A stretch of 64,000 bases of DNA from Nicotiana tabacum (taxonomy: Eukaryota > Streptophyta > Magnoliopsida > Solanales > Solanaceae). Positions 22,383 to 35,241 of the stretch are shown one piece after another (position 1 is the first letter of the stretch; every line of letters begins with the position of its first letter). The stretch spans positions 39,288,758-39,352,757 of the forward strand of contig NC_134080.1 of the NCBI RefSeq assembly GCF_000715075.1, read 5' to 3'. The notes below the pieces were generated by a model. It worked only from the letters and a program-made list of their open reading frames with translations, was not told where the DNA came from and ran no database searches. Position numbers and translations under genes: made by a program.

Positions 22383-22789
22383 ATCACAAGGCCAAGTGGG
22401 ATCTAAGGAAGCTGAATCTTGAATGGGATGTGGCAGCAAATCTTCGTGTGGAGCGGCTTAATGAACTTGCTGAATTCCGATTCCATGCCTACTCCAGTTC
22501 GTCCTTGTACAAGGACAAGATGAAGTACCTTCATGATAAATAGGCTCGTAGTAAGGAGTTCAAAGTGGGTGATTTGGTTCTCTTGTTCAACTCTCGGTTA
22601 CGTCTGTTTTCGGGAAAGCTTAAGTCAAAATGGAGTGGGCCTTTTGAAGTGGTGTTTGTGACCCCATTTGGTGCACTTGACTTGAAGAATAAAAATGGGA
22701 AAGTTTTCAGAGTGAATGGACACAGGGTCAAGCATTACTTGGGAAAAATTGATGACAGCCACGTAGTGGCACTTCTTCACCTCAAATGA
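22277..22789 (+). pseudogene. Athila-like integrase C-terminal region
   Basis: Continues integrase in the +1-shifted frame: [20 protein letters not shown] and [17 protein letters not shown], then a TAG (22541-22543), then [17 protein letters not shown] and [12 protein letters not shown], a GPY/F-type segment that ends many gypsy integrases. A natural stop follows LLHLK at 22787-22789. The double-hairpin motif begins 16 bp later. Confidence 0.85.
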
Positions 22790-22804
22790 TTTGATGGTAA
22801 CCTG

Positions 22805-22850
22805 CGTCGTACCACGACGTTAAATCAGGCGCTTCTTGGGAGGTAACCCA
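22805..22850 (+). other. conserved double-hairpin motif after pol
   Basis: CGTCGTACCACGACG (6-bp stem CGTCGT/ACGACG, fully Watson-Crick) then CTTGGGAGGTAACCCA. The TR-GAG version has GCGACG as the 3' arm (G-U at the last pair), so the stem is kept while the sequence differs. Confidence 0.75.
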
Positions 22851-22984
22851 TATGTTTTTCTTCTTGTTTTCTTTGATTTTCATTGTAGTGTAGGATTTAT
22901 TTTTGGACTGACTGGTTGTGAGATGCTGTAGGATTGTGTTGATGTAGTGCAGGAAAAAGTTGGAAAATGATCACTCTCTAAAGT

Positions 22985-23286
22985 TGTCAATGTGGACCGC
23001 ACTCATTTTGTGTGGCCACAAAGACCTTTTTGCGGGGGCAAGAAATCAATGCGGACCACATTGGTGATTTGTCAAAAGTTGGGACTCTCTGAAGTTTTCC
23101 ACCGCGGCCGCATTGCATTTTGTACGGTCCGCTGTGGACAACTGCGGCCGCACTGCATTTCTTGCGGTCCGCAGTGGCCAACCTCCTAGTGCTTCATGTT
23201 TCTGAGCACTGCGGACCGCAGTGCCATTTTGTGCGGTCCGCGGTGGGTAGGTAAGCTGGGCCCCGGGACCTTTTTCTATAAATAGG
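22985..23286 (+). promoter_or_regulatory. internal GC-palindrome cluster followed by TATA box
   Basis: Repeats of GCGGACCGCA, GCGGCCGCA and GTGCGGTCCGC boxes with TTTTGTG spacers run from 22990 to about 23250. They are followed by TATAAATAGG at 23277-23286. This is the same order and box type as in the LTR promoter, but between pol and the env-like region. An internal promoter is an inference; no transcript evidence is available here. Confidence 0.45.
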
Positions 23287-24037
23287 ACCTGAGGCCCTAC
23301 ATTTGAACTTTTCGACCCTTTTACTCTCAAAGCATATAAAAAAATTACTGTTCATCTCTCTCTATTGCACGTAATCAACTGCTAAAGCTTATTCATCATC
23401 ATTACAGCTCACTTCTAGTACCTTTAATTCCCTTTCATTTGTTTAATTTTATTATTTTCTTTGAATTATTGTTTTCTTGTTTCTTCTTCTTTCCATGTTT
23501 GTATTTCTTTCAATTTTGTAGCTTAGGTTAGTTAATTTTTTGTTTTAATTAGGGCTAGGTAGTTAAAACACTGTGCCAACACTTAGGGAATATAGGTGCA
23601 TAATTGGACAAAAATTGAACAAATCATTAACCCTAGGTTGATATTGCTACTGGGCATTCAGTGCGGACCGCGATGGATTTTGTGCAGTCTGCGGTGCCCC
23701 TGTGCGGACTGCAATGGTATTTTGTGCGGACCACAATGGCAAAGTCCTGAAAGCTGAACATTTGAGGACCGCGGCCGCATTGGATTTTGTGCGGTCCGCG
23801 GTGCTTCAATGCGGACCGCATTGCCATTTAGTGCGGTCCGTGATGCATAGATTCAGAGAGTGGGTAGTCTGAACCACACCTCTGTGCGGTCCACAATAGC
23901 TTCTTTTCAGCCGCACTACATTTTGTGCGGTCCGCACTCTGCAACATAACTGTCTGCAATATATTTTTTTCTTCAACTTTGAAATCCATTGTTCCTATTG
24001 ATACTAACAAAGCATGATTGAATGTTGTTTGCAGACA
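23287..24037 (+). other. leader-like region before env-like ORF, with second GC cluster
   Basis: No coding frame. It has a CT-rich stretch (23350-23520), a donor-like AG|GTTAGT at 23525-23532, further GC-palindrome boxes at about 23655-23935, and a pyrimidine-rich acceptor TGTTTGCAG ending at 24034, four bases before the env-like ATG at 24038. A 508-bp intron (23527-24034) would fit. Confidence 0.4.
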
Positions 24038-26030
24038 ATGGTGAAATCACGAGGAAAAGGTGGTCAACAACCAGGAAGAGGAGAGTCCTCCCGGGGTGGG
24101 AAGTAAGGAATGATAAAATTAACCCCACAGGCCCGACAAAACATAAAGAACACAAGGAGGATCATAAAAGCTGCAGACAGGGATATTGACCAGTCGGGGA
24201 GTGAGTATGAGCTCTCTCGGGAGGCATCTTCAGATTTAGTGCCAGAATACTATCCTGACTGGCCGGAGAAAAACAAATTGAGAGATACACCTCCAGCATC
24301 CCCCACTTCCCAAGCCTCAGTTCATATATCTTCTAAGTCGTCTAAAGGCTCAGCTAAAGGCAGTGGTGATGAGTACTCCACCTCTCCTACAACTTTATTA
24401 TCCAGAGAGGGTGCAGTAGTAGAAGAAGGGGAAGAAGTAGAAAGGGGTGAGCCCCAAGTTGGTGGGGGTAGAGAGGACTAGGAACCCGGAGGCATGGGAG
24501 GACCGATTTGTCAGTGGGGTTGCCTACCATAAATTCAGAGAGTGGTGGCCCAAGAAGAGATTGATACCTGAGCGAAAAATCATCACCCGGGACCTTCTGC
24601 CTCACAACCCCAATGTGCTGAGACAATTTAGAGAGAGAGATGGATGAGACTACTTCATAGGCAATATGAAGGACACCAATGGGAATTTAGTGAAGGAGTT
24701 CTACACAAATGTGGCCCACATCAAAAAGGGCACCACAATTACCAAAATGCGGAACTTGAAGGTGAAATTCGATGGCAAGACCATAAATGATTACCTGGGC
24801 TTCTTGGAGGAGGATGAGTCCCTATACTTGGACAAGATGAAGTTGGGTGAAGAAGCCCGTACGTGGTTGGCGGAGTACTTGGCAATCCCATGTACCACCC
24901 CTTGAGTGGTTGACTGCGGGGGTGGAGATATTGAGGAGAACGTTGAACTTTGAGGCTAAGGGGTGGGAGACATTTGTGTGCACCAGGCTAGACCCAACCA
25001 CCCACGACAACTCACTCCCAATTCATCGGGCGATTTTGGTAGCATCTATCATGGAGGAGTACCCGATTAACGTGGGAATGTGATGTCCTGGGTTATTACA
25101 CGAGTAGTGAACGAAGGCGACAGATCTTATCCCTTCCCCAACTTCCTGACCATGTACCTGGAGGACCAAGATGTGGAAAAGCGGAAGTTTGATATGAAAG
25201 TGAAGGCGAAGGCACCTTTCTCATGGTATAGCCTACAGGGTGATGCCAACCCTAAGGGCAAGCACTTTAAGGGCAAAGCCACTACTTCGACTGGCCAGAC
25301 TGAAGAGCCAGTAATGGTAGTGGCTCCTACTCAGCCTCATTCCACCTTAGCAGGCATGTCCCTAGGTCCATCTACTTCTACAGCTCCAGAGATACCCTCC
25401 ACCACTGTATACCCATTGACTGCCCACCGCCTGAGCCAGGACCTCACCAGCATCAACAATTGGATACACACAACTACTTCTAAGCTGTTTGTACTATCTA
25501 CCATGGTGGCAGCTTAGTCAGCACCTCCTCCTCCACAGGTCCCACAGTCCATTGAGGACACTCTCAAGGATCTTTTGGACAACCAAAAGAAGATCCTTGA
25601 GAACTAGAAATTGCCCACGGACGCTGTTAATTCACATGGAAAGGCTCTCAAGGAGCTTGCTAGGGAGGCAAAGAAGATGAGGGAGACTCGGGCTTCCAAA
25701 GAGTCGGTGAAGGAGCTACGGGCCGAGGTTGAGAGATTGAAGGTGGATCACCTGCCTTTATATTTGCTACTGCATGACCCAACACCATCAACCTAGCCCC
25801 AACCCCAGCAGTCCGAGAGGCCTCCTAAAAGGAAGAGGGTGATTCTCCAGTCTGATGATGCAGTTATTTAGTTGGAGGATCCGCTGGGAGATTCCTCCAG
25901 CCAGCCCCAAGAGCCAGTCCAGGCTCAGGTCCCAGCAGAGCCATAGACCACAAGGAGCCAGTCACAGGTTCCTGAGCATATAGAGGACCCAGGGACCACT
26001 CAGGATCCCATGTAGACGAACAGCCCATAG
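24038..26030 (+). pseudogene. env-like/third ORF of Athila-type element, heavily broken
   Basis: Begins MVKSRGKGGQQPGRGESS at 24038, with a TAA at 24104. The open pieces after that are 24110-24481, 24447-24647, 24666-24905, 24847-25083, 25080-25517 and 25611-25796, in varying frames. A Ser/Glu-rich acidic N-terminal part precedes a region with FREWWPKKRLIPERKI, FYTNVAHIKKGTTITKMR and VKFDGKTINDYLGF. This resembles the plant transposon-encoded family found downstream of integrase in Athila-like elements. A C-terminal Lys/Glu coiled-coil-like part and a Pro/Gln-rich tail follow. I see no clear signal peptide or membrane segment, so 'env' is only the customary name. Confidence 0.65.
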
Positions 26031-27802
26031 GGAGTTTCTTTTTCCTCTTTACTCTGTTTTTTTGCTTATTTTGGTTAGTTGGCATTGAGGATAATGCCAA
26101 CTTTCATTTGAGAGGGTAGACCTATTTGGATTTGGATGACTGTACATATGACAGATTTGATGATTTCTATCTTTCTTTCTTTTTTATCTTTGGTATGTAT
26201 AAGATTTCAACATTTCATTACAATTTTCGTACTTTTTTACCTTGGGTCTGTATATAAAAGTTACGTCTTACATATATATTCATCTCCCCTATTGTATATT
26301 CGATTAAATCCCCTCTTGTACATATTCATTTTTACTTTCCGCATTTTTCCATTCTTAGCTTCTTATTTATGTTCGTAGCTTCTTGTTTTGAATTTTTGTA
26401 ATAAGCCTTTGGTTTTCTTAATTCCACGGTTCTTTCCAGAGGTGGAGTTTGTGTGAACCGAGTGGCTCTTCCCGATGTTAGATGGCATGAAAACCTTCTT
26501 AAGGGTTTGAGTCTATTTTTCTTTTTGCTTTTAGTAGTTAGTTGGTAAAGGTGCCTCAAGAAAAGCTTCACTTGGGCCTAACACATTTGCCTTTGATCTT
26601 ATGGTCAAAAATAAATCGTTGTGTATAGGATGGTGAAAGTTGTGACCTTGAGACTCTTGTGTGCTCAAATCTTATCTAAGGTTGTTTTGGGCCCCCGACT
26701 TTGTGTCTTTAGCGATCCCATAGCTTGTGTGGTGAGATATTGAATCACAAGTTCAAGTCCCGAGCCATTGGTCTAGAACTTGCCCTAAATGTTTGTCTAG
26801 GCAAAATCCTAAGTGTAATTTGACTTGAGACATGATTATAGGCTCTTCTTGATCGGAACGATATCTTGAACACTTCCATAGCCTATCCATGATAAAATCC
26901 CTAGTCAACCGTTTTGAGCCTTGGACCATTTCCTTCAAGAACCATGATACAAGCCTTTACCCGTTCTAAAGATACCCTCTCTTGACACCCGATATTTCCT
27001 TAGCACATAGCAAAAGTATAAGTTTGTGGGGATAGACGAGGATTGCAACAAAGTGGTAAAAAAGTACAAAATGAAGAAAAGGAAAGGCAATGAAAAAGAA
27101 AGAAAAGCAAAAAGACAAAAAGAATGTTCAATGTAGAAATGAATAAAGGGATTCAATAAAAGTAAAGAATGAAAGGTGTGGAAAGTTGAGAAAGGAGAAA
27201 AGATTTGAAATAAAAAAGAAAGAGTGACAATGTGTCTCTCTAACCTTTTAGAAAGAAGTGAAATGGCTTAGAAAATCAAGTGAATGTGTGCCAAAATGAA
27301 GAAAAAGAAGTGCTAAAGGAAAGATGGAACCTACTTAGACCAAACATTTCCTACCCTGAACCAAAAGCCTTCACTATGTCTCCACAAAAGCCCTATATGA
27401 TCTTGAGTTGAATGAAACTTACATTAGTGGTGACTAACATAAGGGGCAATCATATGGTACTTAGAGCCGGACTTGTGACTTTCCCTTGAGAGATGAGTGT
27501 ATTTCCATTAACCTCATTTTGAGTGCTACTATCTTAAAGGTGAGGTTTACTTAGGGAGAATTGAGGATGTGTGAGTTTGGGTTCCACAACGACCAAAGTA
27601 ATAGAAAGAGTTTCATTGATGTGTTGAGTCAACTCTTGATGCTCTTGTATCACAATAAATCCATGGTGTTTAAAAGAGTGAATGTTGTTAATGATTCATT
27701 TGAATTGAGGGCAATTGTTAGTCCCAATTGATGCTAGATGAGGTCACTTTAGGTCGGCTGAATTTTTTTGGATTTACTCTTAAGGGGTGGATCTTATTTT
27801 GT
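26031..27802 (+). other. Athila-like 3' non-coding region
   Basis: About 1.8 kb without a supported gene. It includes an A/G-rich stretch (27050-27250). Small minus-strand frames (e.g. 26332-26571, 26935-27156) are kept in the duplicate only because the DNA is. Confidence 0.7.
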
Positions 27803-27840
27803 TTGCTTGAGGACAAACAAAAGCTTAAGTTTGGGGGAGT
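27803..27840 (+). promoter_or_regulatory. PPT-proximal hairpin and polypurine tract of Athila-like element
   Basis: TTGCTTGAGGACAAACAA (stem with one mismatch, AGGA loop) then AAGTTTGGGGGAGT directly before the 3' LTR at 27841. Confidence 0.85.
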
Positions 27841-29369
27841 TGATAACTAGGGATTATGATGCATTTTACTCTCCTTCTTGCTTAAGTTTTGATTAGAAAT
27901 GTGTACAAAATAGTCCCAAAGGCTCACATGCTATACTTGATTGCAGTGTTTGATCAACAAGGTGACAATTTGTCAAAAACCAGCTCAAAAAGGAGTGAAA
28001 CATGTACAAGTACCAAGACCAAGGCCAAGATCAGTCAAACAGGGCCAGTGCGGCCGCACAGAATTTTGTGCGGTCCGCAAAGATGAAGTTCAGAGAGCAG
28101 GCATTTCAGGCAACCAAGCAATGCGGCCGCAAAGGATTTTGTGCGGACCGCATTGATTTCACTGCGGCCGCACTCGAATTTGTCCGGTCCGCAGAGCCCA
28201 AGATCAGAGAGTTGCCAATTGGAGGATTATGCCCAATGCAGTCCGCAGTCTATTTTGTGCGGACAACAATAGAAGCCACCGCGGCCGCGGTACATTTTGT
28301 GTGGTCCGCGGTGGCCAACTTCAGAGAGCACATTATCTTATCCAAGAGCCTTAGTGCGGCCGCACTCGATTTTGTGCGGTCCGCACTAGCCCCGCGGGTG
28401 TATTTTTGTCCATAATTTTCAGCCTAGTATAAATAGTTTCTTTTACCATTTTTAGGTCATCAGATAGATTGGGATAGAGCTGCGCTCGTGAACACTTCTC
28501 TTTTACCATTTTGAGTAATTTTAGCTTAGTTTCATCATTGAATCATCAAGTTTTATCTCATAAATAATTATTATGGGGCTTTATTCATCTATTTCTTTAT
28601 TTTCTTCTATAATCATAAGTAGCTAGACCCATTAGCTAGGGTTGTGGCTCAACCCTAGTGTGGGTAATTGATGGGTCTTGTGTTTTGACGCTTGATTGTC
28701 TATGAGTGTTTGATATTTGGACTAATTTAGGGTTTTAGTGTTGAATTAGTGATTGCAAACACTAGTTTATGCCTAGTAGACTTTGGCTCTTCTTGAGAAA
28801 GAGAGCCTAAGTCCATGGAATTGGTCCAACAAGGAATTGGGGCGTACTCAAGAGATTGATAGCCCCAAGTAAAGGGTTAAATCTAGAGATCGTAATAACC
28901 GACTTGAACCTCAATTGCTTGCACAAATTATCATACTCAATTGGTCTTGAGAAAGTCAATTCGAGCAAAATCACTCGAACTACCGAGAGGTATAGAGTGA
29001 GTAGAATCATGCAAGGGTTATATCATACTCCCCAAATGTGGCAATCTAGCCTTAGACTCAAGAATCCGTCAATTAACCACTTAGGAGAAAGTCGCTACCC
29101 TAGTGCCTTTTATCTATTTGAACAACTTTCAATAGTTTAATTTTAGCTTTACTTAGCCTAATTTAACATCGTAGTAGCATAAAATTAGAAGTAAAATCAA
29201 AACCAACAATGTTTGGAAGTGCAATTAGGAACAATTACACAACACCTATTTAGATAGAAACTCAACTCCAATAACTAACTCCCTGTGGAAATCGATCCCG
29301 ACCTTCTCAGGTAAAAGCTGCTTCGACCTCTCTTGCTACTTTGTAGTAGTACAGGGTTGGCCTCGATCA
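27841..29369 (+). repeat. Athila-like 3' LTR
   Basis: 1529 bp, same termini as the 5' LTR, with a GC-palindrome cluster (about 28045-28390) and TATAAATA at 28428-28435. It is followed by GTCAT (29370-29374), the target-site repeat, and then by satellite. Confidence 0.95.
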
Positions 29370-31905
29370 GTCATGGCGAGGCAGAGACTATAGTTCCTTA
29401 GGTCATATTTTATGGCCCGAAATTTTTAGGCGATCCCAGTTTAGGGCACGGTCCCACGCATAAGGTATGGGCTATAACATACGAAAATATGGGAATCGGG
29501 TGAAATCCCAATTTTATGACCATTAAATGTCAAAAACGAGGAACGGTCATGGCAGGGCGGTGACTATGGTACCTTAGGTCGTATATGATGGCCCAATTTT
29601 TTTTAGGCGATCCAGGTCTAGAGGCCTGGGCCCACACGGAAGGCATGAGTTATAGCATATGAAGATATGAGAATAAGGAGAAATTTTTGTTTTATGGCCG
29701 TAAAATGCAAAAAAAGAGGAGCCGTCATGGCGGGGCGGTGACTATGGTCCATAAGGTCATATTTAATGGTCTAAAAAAATATTAGGTGATTCAGGTCCGG
29801 GGGCCGCAGACCACGCGGAAGGCGTAGGCAATAGCATACGAAAATATGGGAGCCTGGCGAAATTCTAGTTTTATCGCCGTAAAATGCCAAAAAATGAGGA
29901 ACAACCATGGTGGGGCAGTTACTATGGTTTCTTAGGTCGTATTTGATGATACAAAATATTTTTAGGCGATCAGGGTTCGAGGGCCAGGACCACGAGGAAG
30001 GCGTGGGCTATAACACACAAAAATATGAGAATCAGGCGGAATTCCAGTTTTATGGCCGTAAAATGCAAAAAAAAACATAAAACGGTCTTGGCGGGGCAGT
30101 GATTATGGTTCCTTAGGCCGTATTTGATGACCCAAAATATTTTCAGGCTATACGGATCCGGGGGCCTGGGAGCACGAGGAAGGTGTGGGCTATAGCACTC
30201 GAAAATATGTGAATTAGGCTGAATTGAAATTTTATGGTCGTAAAACGCAAAAAATCCATGAACAGTCATGGCAAGGTGGTGATTGTGGTTCCTTAGGTCG
30301 TATTTGATGGCCCAGAAAAATTTTAGTGATCCGGATCTGGTGTCCTAGGCCCAAGAGGAAGGCGTGAGCTATAGCAAACGGAAATATTGAAATCGGTCGA
30401 AATTCCAGTTTAACGACCAAAAAACACAAAAAAAGAGGAACGGTCTTGGCAGGGCAGTGATTATGGTTCTTAGGTCGTATTTGATGGCCGAAATATTTTT
30501 AGGCGATCCGGGTCCGGGGCTTCGGCCCACAAGGAATGCATGGGCTATTGCATACGAAAATATGGGAATCGGCAGAATTCCAATTTTATGGCCGTTAAAC
30601 GCAAAAATAATGAGGAACGTTCATGGAGGGGTAGTGACTATGGTTCCTTAGATCATATTTGATGGACAGGAAAATTTTTAGGAGATCCGGGTCCGGGGGC
30701 CTGGTCCCACGAGGAGGGTGTGGGCTATAGCACATGTAAATATGGGAATCGGGCGGAATTCCTATTTTATGGTCGCAAAAAGTAAAAAATGAAGAACAAT
30801 CATGGCGTGGTGGTGACTATGGTTCCTTAGTCCGTATTTGATGGCCCCAAAATATTTTAAACAATCCGGGTCTGTGTACCCGGGCCCACGAGTAAGGTGT
30901 GGGCTATAACACATGAAAATATGGGAATCGAGCGAAATTTCAGTTTCATGGCCGTAAAACACAAATAAATGAGGAAATTTCATGGAGGGGCTGTGACTAT
31001 TGTTCCTTAGGTCTTATTTGATGGCCCAAAAAAATTTAAGGCAATCCGGCTCCGGGGTCCCAGGCCCACGAGGAAGGCGTGAGTTATAGCACACGCAAAT
31101 ATGGGAATCAGGTGGAATTCCAATTTTATGGCCGTAAAATGCAAAAAAAGGAGAAACAATCATGGCAAAGCAGTTTCTATGGTTCCTTATATCGTATTTG
31201 ATGGCCTAGTGAAATTTTAGGCTATCCGGGTCCGAGGGCTAGGGCCTAAGAGGAAGGCGTGAGCTATAACATGCGAAAATATGGGAATCGGGCGGAATAC
31301 CAGTTTTATAGTTGTAAAATGCAAAAAATGAGGAACGGTTATGGCGAGGCAGTGACTATGGTTCATTAGGTCGTATTTGAAGGTCTAAATTTTTTTTAGG
31401 CGATCCGAGTTCGGTCCCACACGAAAGGCACGTACTATAGCACACGAAAATATGGGAATCGGGAGGAATTCTAGTTTTATGGCCATAAAACGCAAAAAAA
31501 ATGAGGAAAAGTGATGTCAGGGAAGTGAATATGGTTCCTTAAGTCGTATTTGATGGCCAGAAAAGTTTTAGGCAATTCGGGTCCAGGCACTCGCGAAAGA
31601 CATGGATTATAACACACGAAAATATGGGAATCAGGTGGAATTCCGATTTTATGGCCTTAAAACACAAAAATAATAAGGAACCGTCTTGGTAGGGTAGTGA
31701 TTATGGTTCCTAAGGTCGTATTTGATGGTCCAAAAATTTTTTAGGCGATTCAGGTCCGGGCTCACGGGGAAGGCGTAGGCTATAACACACGAAAATATGG
31801 GAATCAGGCGGAATTCTAGTTTTATGGCCGTAACGTAAAATGAAAAAAAATGAGGAACGTTCATGGAGGGTGGTGAATATAGTTCCTTAGGTCGTATATG
31901 ATGGC
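29370..31905 (+). repeat. ~179-bp satellite array, block B1
   Basis: About 14 monomers of the same family and orientation as block A. It continues the monomer interrupted by the Athila insertion and ends in ATGGC at the TR-GAG insertion point. Confidence 0.95.
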
Positions 31906-33391
31906 TGATCACGCCCAACTATGCCTTATAAAAAAGACAATGCAGTCGTTGCAATTATAGTCCGGTTTACAAGTCCGGAGTCGAATCCCACAGAGAACTA
32001 AGGCTTAGCTACAATTGTTCACTATCACCAAGAAGACAAGCTTGAATAGTTCCTAACTTATAGATATTTAGATTCTTGTGTTTAACTAATTGATTAACAA
32101 ATTAAAATAATAAATTAACAACTAAAGATACTAAGAGTTAGAGACAAGATTAAGGAGGTCTAGAGTTATGATTTCCCCAATTGTCGGAATCCTTCCCGCT
32201 ATGTCTTCTATAATTTCGCCTAAGTATTCTCTACCGATCATGAGCACTCTTATTACCGTAAATCTCTCCCGAGTAATCATGACAATTTACTAGACGCACT
32301 CTCCCGAGCTACGCTAGCTGGCTTTTGGTAAAGCTCACTTCAGATCGCACCCAAGGCTTCGTTATCCCTAATCCCGCCTTTAAACCCTCGGTTATTGATC
32401 CCTCATATACTCTGGGAGTGGTGTTGTTCATCAATTACCTAAATATTCACTCCCTCTCGAGTTATGCACATTAAATAGGCACAGCTAATTGAAAGCTCTT
32501 CAATTAACTACAATAAGAACGTAGTTGAACAAATAGAGATTATACTACGGCTCAATTATATAAAAACATAACAAGAATTTATCCTACAAAAGGTTCTATC
32601 AAAACTATAGATAACAAATTAGCTATTCATAATAGTATGTAAAACTACAATACTAAAAGTCATAACCAACAATGAAAAGGAAGAAGAAAGAAAAAACTTG
32701 TAGAAGAATTCCCAAGCCTTGCTCCTATTGTGTCTCTGCCTCCTTAGGTCAAATCTATGTCAAAAAATATGTCCTCTCCTTTTCTTGGCCGGCTTCCTTG
32801 GTTAAATATAAGGTTTAGGGCTTAAAATCCCGTGTTTTGCACTTTGGTCCCTGAAATTTACGCATCCTGCCGCGGTTCCACCGCAGTCGACCGCGGCCAA
32901 ACACCCTCTCAGATTCTTCAGTTGTCCATGACTGTCCTCTGCCGCGGTTCTGCCGCGGTCGCGCCAAAACCGCGGTTTTTCACACTGTTCCGTTTGGAAT
33001 TTGGAAAAAATGTAAAACACAAAAGTTGTATCCCTTTGAGTTATCTTTCCAACCATATATTATGGAGCCCAAATAGAGTCCTGAGCAAAAAGTTATGTCT
33101 ATTTTACTAGACAGTGCGCAATATGCGTCTTCGAGTTTTCGTTTTGTTGTTTTATCATCCGTTGATCCCCGAACACGATCCCGGCTTAATTCCTTGAGCT
33201 CTTACTCAGACGTCAAAGCTCCAAACCACTTAAATTCATTTCATAACATCTATATAGCTCGGAATCACACCTACAAGGCATAAAACACACAATTAGTGCA
33301 AAACACTAGTGATTAAAGCGCAAACTCAACTAAAGTGCAGTAAATTAGAGTGTAATAATCGACTAAAATACGTAATTATAGCCTATCATCA
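31906..33391 (-). repeat. TR-GAG copy 2, 3' LTR
   Basis: 1486 bp; on the minus strand it runs TGATGATAG to GGGCGTGATCA. It contains a CCGCGG-rich block (32866-32975) upstream of an A/T-rich TATATTTAAC element (32802-32811), in minus orientation. Confidence 0.93.
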
Positions 33392-33428
33392 ACACCCCAC
33401 ACTTAAACCATTGCTCATCCTCGAGCAA
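33392..33428 (-). promoter_or_regulatory. TR-GAG copy 2 polypurine tract and hairpin
   Basis: On the minus strand TTGCTCGAGGATGAGCAA (one G-T pair in the stem) precedes AAGTGTGGGGTGT and the LTR. Confidence 0.75.
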
Positions 33429-35241
33429 TCAAACTACACTTTTTTTATAGACACGACCTTTTTAAACAATTCTCCTAACTCATCACACCAAGAGTATTTA
33501 AAATAGACTAAGCACAAAAGCGTAACATCTTCACCTCAAGATTTGACTTATAAGTACCATGCATTATTCACAATTCACCTACTTACTCTAACATAGAGGT
33601 CACTGACATTACCTTTCCTTCATGAATCAAGTGCCCTCACACAACAAAAGAGAGTAGTTCCACACAATAAAATTTAAGAGCACTTAGGAACTCAAGATAG
33701 AAAGAATTCACTCACTCTCAGAAATAACATTCATATGCCACAAAAGATGCACCATAAGCTTTCCCGTAGTGTACTACTCTACTAATGGAGCTCATTCAAT
33801 CTAGGATCAATTAGGACTTTATTTGGTTGTAATGTAGGCTACGGGACAGGTAGGATACATTTAGATATAAGAGTGACTACAACTCCCTTAACACTTTAAT
33901 ACATATACTTTAACATTCAAACCCCATACTTATGTCAAGCCAAACTCCACCTTCACATCAATATACATCAACTCCCAAATTATTTAAGCACAATTATATC
34001 AAGAGTCACCACTATCAAAGAATATTTTTTTTCCACAACAATACAATTATATTTTTTTTTATTCTTTTCTTTTTCAATTCAAGTGGCTCTTGCTTTTCAA
34101 ATCAATGCACCCTTTCTCCTTATTTCATTAGTTCCACTCAAAAGCCAAACCAACCACCCCACACTTTAACTTTTACAAAGTTTATAAACAATTCAAGTGC
34201 TCATGAGAGGTTACAATGGTTCAAATAGATGGTTAATTCAAACAAATGGGTAAGGCTTGTAATGTGGTTGCAGAAGAAATAAGATTATAGGCTCAAAGGG
34301 GTTAAATACGATACATAACAATTATGTGGGTAAAATATACATATCTGGCTCAACAAAGAAATGCCTATATCACTTCCTAGACTGAATAAAACTACTATTT
34401 CGCTTCGCAAACACACAGGGCAAGTTCTAGGCATCAAATGCAATGCACAGAATACAACAACCCTCACGCACGCATGGCACATGACTGACTCACTCAAGAT
34501 TGGAGCATCAAGACACTCTAGTCAAAGCAGTTAAGCAAAGTTAAGATCATACAATTTAAGGTACTTCTACAAGAGTCAAAAACTGAGCCTAAGCGTCACA
34601 ACCAAAGTACTCATTATTCTCAAGGCATAACAAAGTCAAGAGATATTGCTTCAATTCAATTCATCTCACACTGGCTCTTACTCCTAAAAAAAAAAAAAAC
34701 TAACTACACCCGGTTCAAACAAAACCCTTGGAAAAGAACCGTGGTTTAAAGAAAAACCAAGGGGTAATTATTACACTACCTAACAAAAGAAAATCTTTTT
34801 GTACTTTTTTTTTAGACTTAAATCCCTCAAGAAAATTGTCTAATATATCCATCTTCGGGAAAAGTCCAATCTTTTCTATTAAAAAAAATTGTTCAATTAA
34901 ACTAACACAACTAAAATAGCATAGAAAGTCCCCCAGACAATCTCCTCACCCCACACTTAAAATTGTGCATTGTCCCCAATGCACACCATAACTAATAAAA
35001 AGGGTAAAAGAGACTTCCTGGTAGGCCAAAGGCCGAAGACTAACAGCTCATGGGATACTCAGACTTCTCCCAAGCTTGGTCCTTCGTGCGGGTACCTCAC
35101 ACTTAGTTCCAACCATTTGGTTTGTTATTGTATCCTTCCAATACCTTTGCTTTCCATGCTCCTAGAAAATAAAAAATTGACACTACAAAAATAATACAAT
35201 TAAAAAAAATTAATACAAAAAATAAAAGAAAGCAGTAAAGC
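33429..35241 (-). other. TR-GAG copy 2 internal non-coding region
   Basis: AT-rich and with no convincing gene. The small frames here (such as 33932-34228 and 34285-34497) are preserved in the duplicate copy simply because the DNA is, and show no recognisable domain. Confidence 0.7.

Larger units (their letters stand above)
15425..29369 (+). mobile_element. Athila-like Ty3/gypsy retrotransposon, full-length but inactive
   Basis: 13.9 kb with two LTRs (TGATAACTAG...CGATCA) and flanking GTCAT at 15420-15424 and 29370-29374, the 5-bp target duplication of an insertion into a satellite monomer. Contents in order: tRNA-Asp type primer site, gag, aspartic protease, RT, RNase H, integrase with a GPF segment, non-coding stretch, env-like region, long 3' non-coding region, polypurine tract. 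Large LTRs, the tRNA-Asp primer and an extra gene downstream of integrase are typical of the Athila lineage. Multiple stops and frameshifts in every gene show it is dead. Confidence 0.93.

Noticed and set aside
33095..33283. Conserved small frame MSILLDSAQYASSS in TR-GAG LTRs
   Set aside because: Present in every LTR copy because the LTR is repeated. It starts within the LTR, has no domain, and the older copy at 2280-2465 has it only as a shadow on the other strand.
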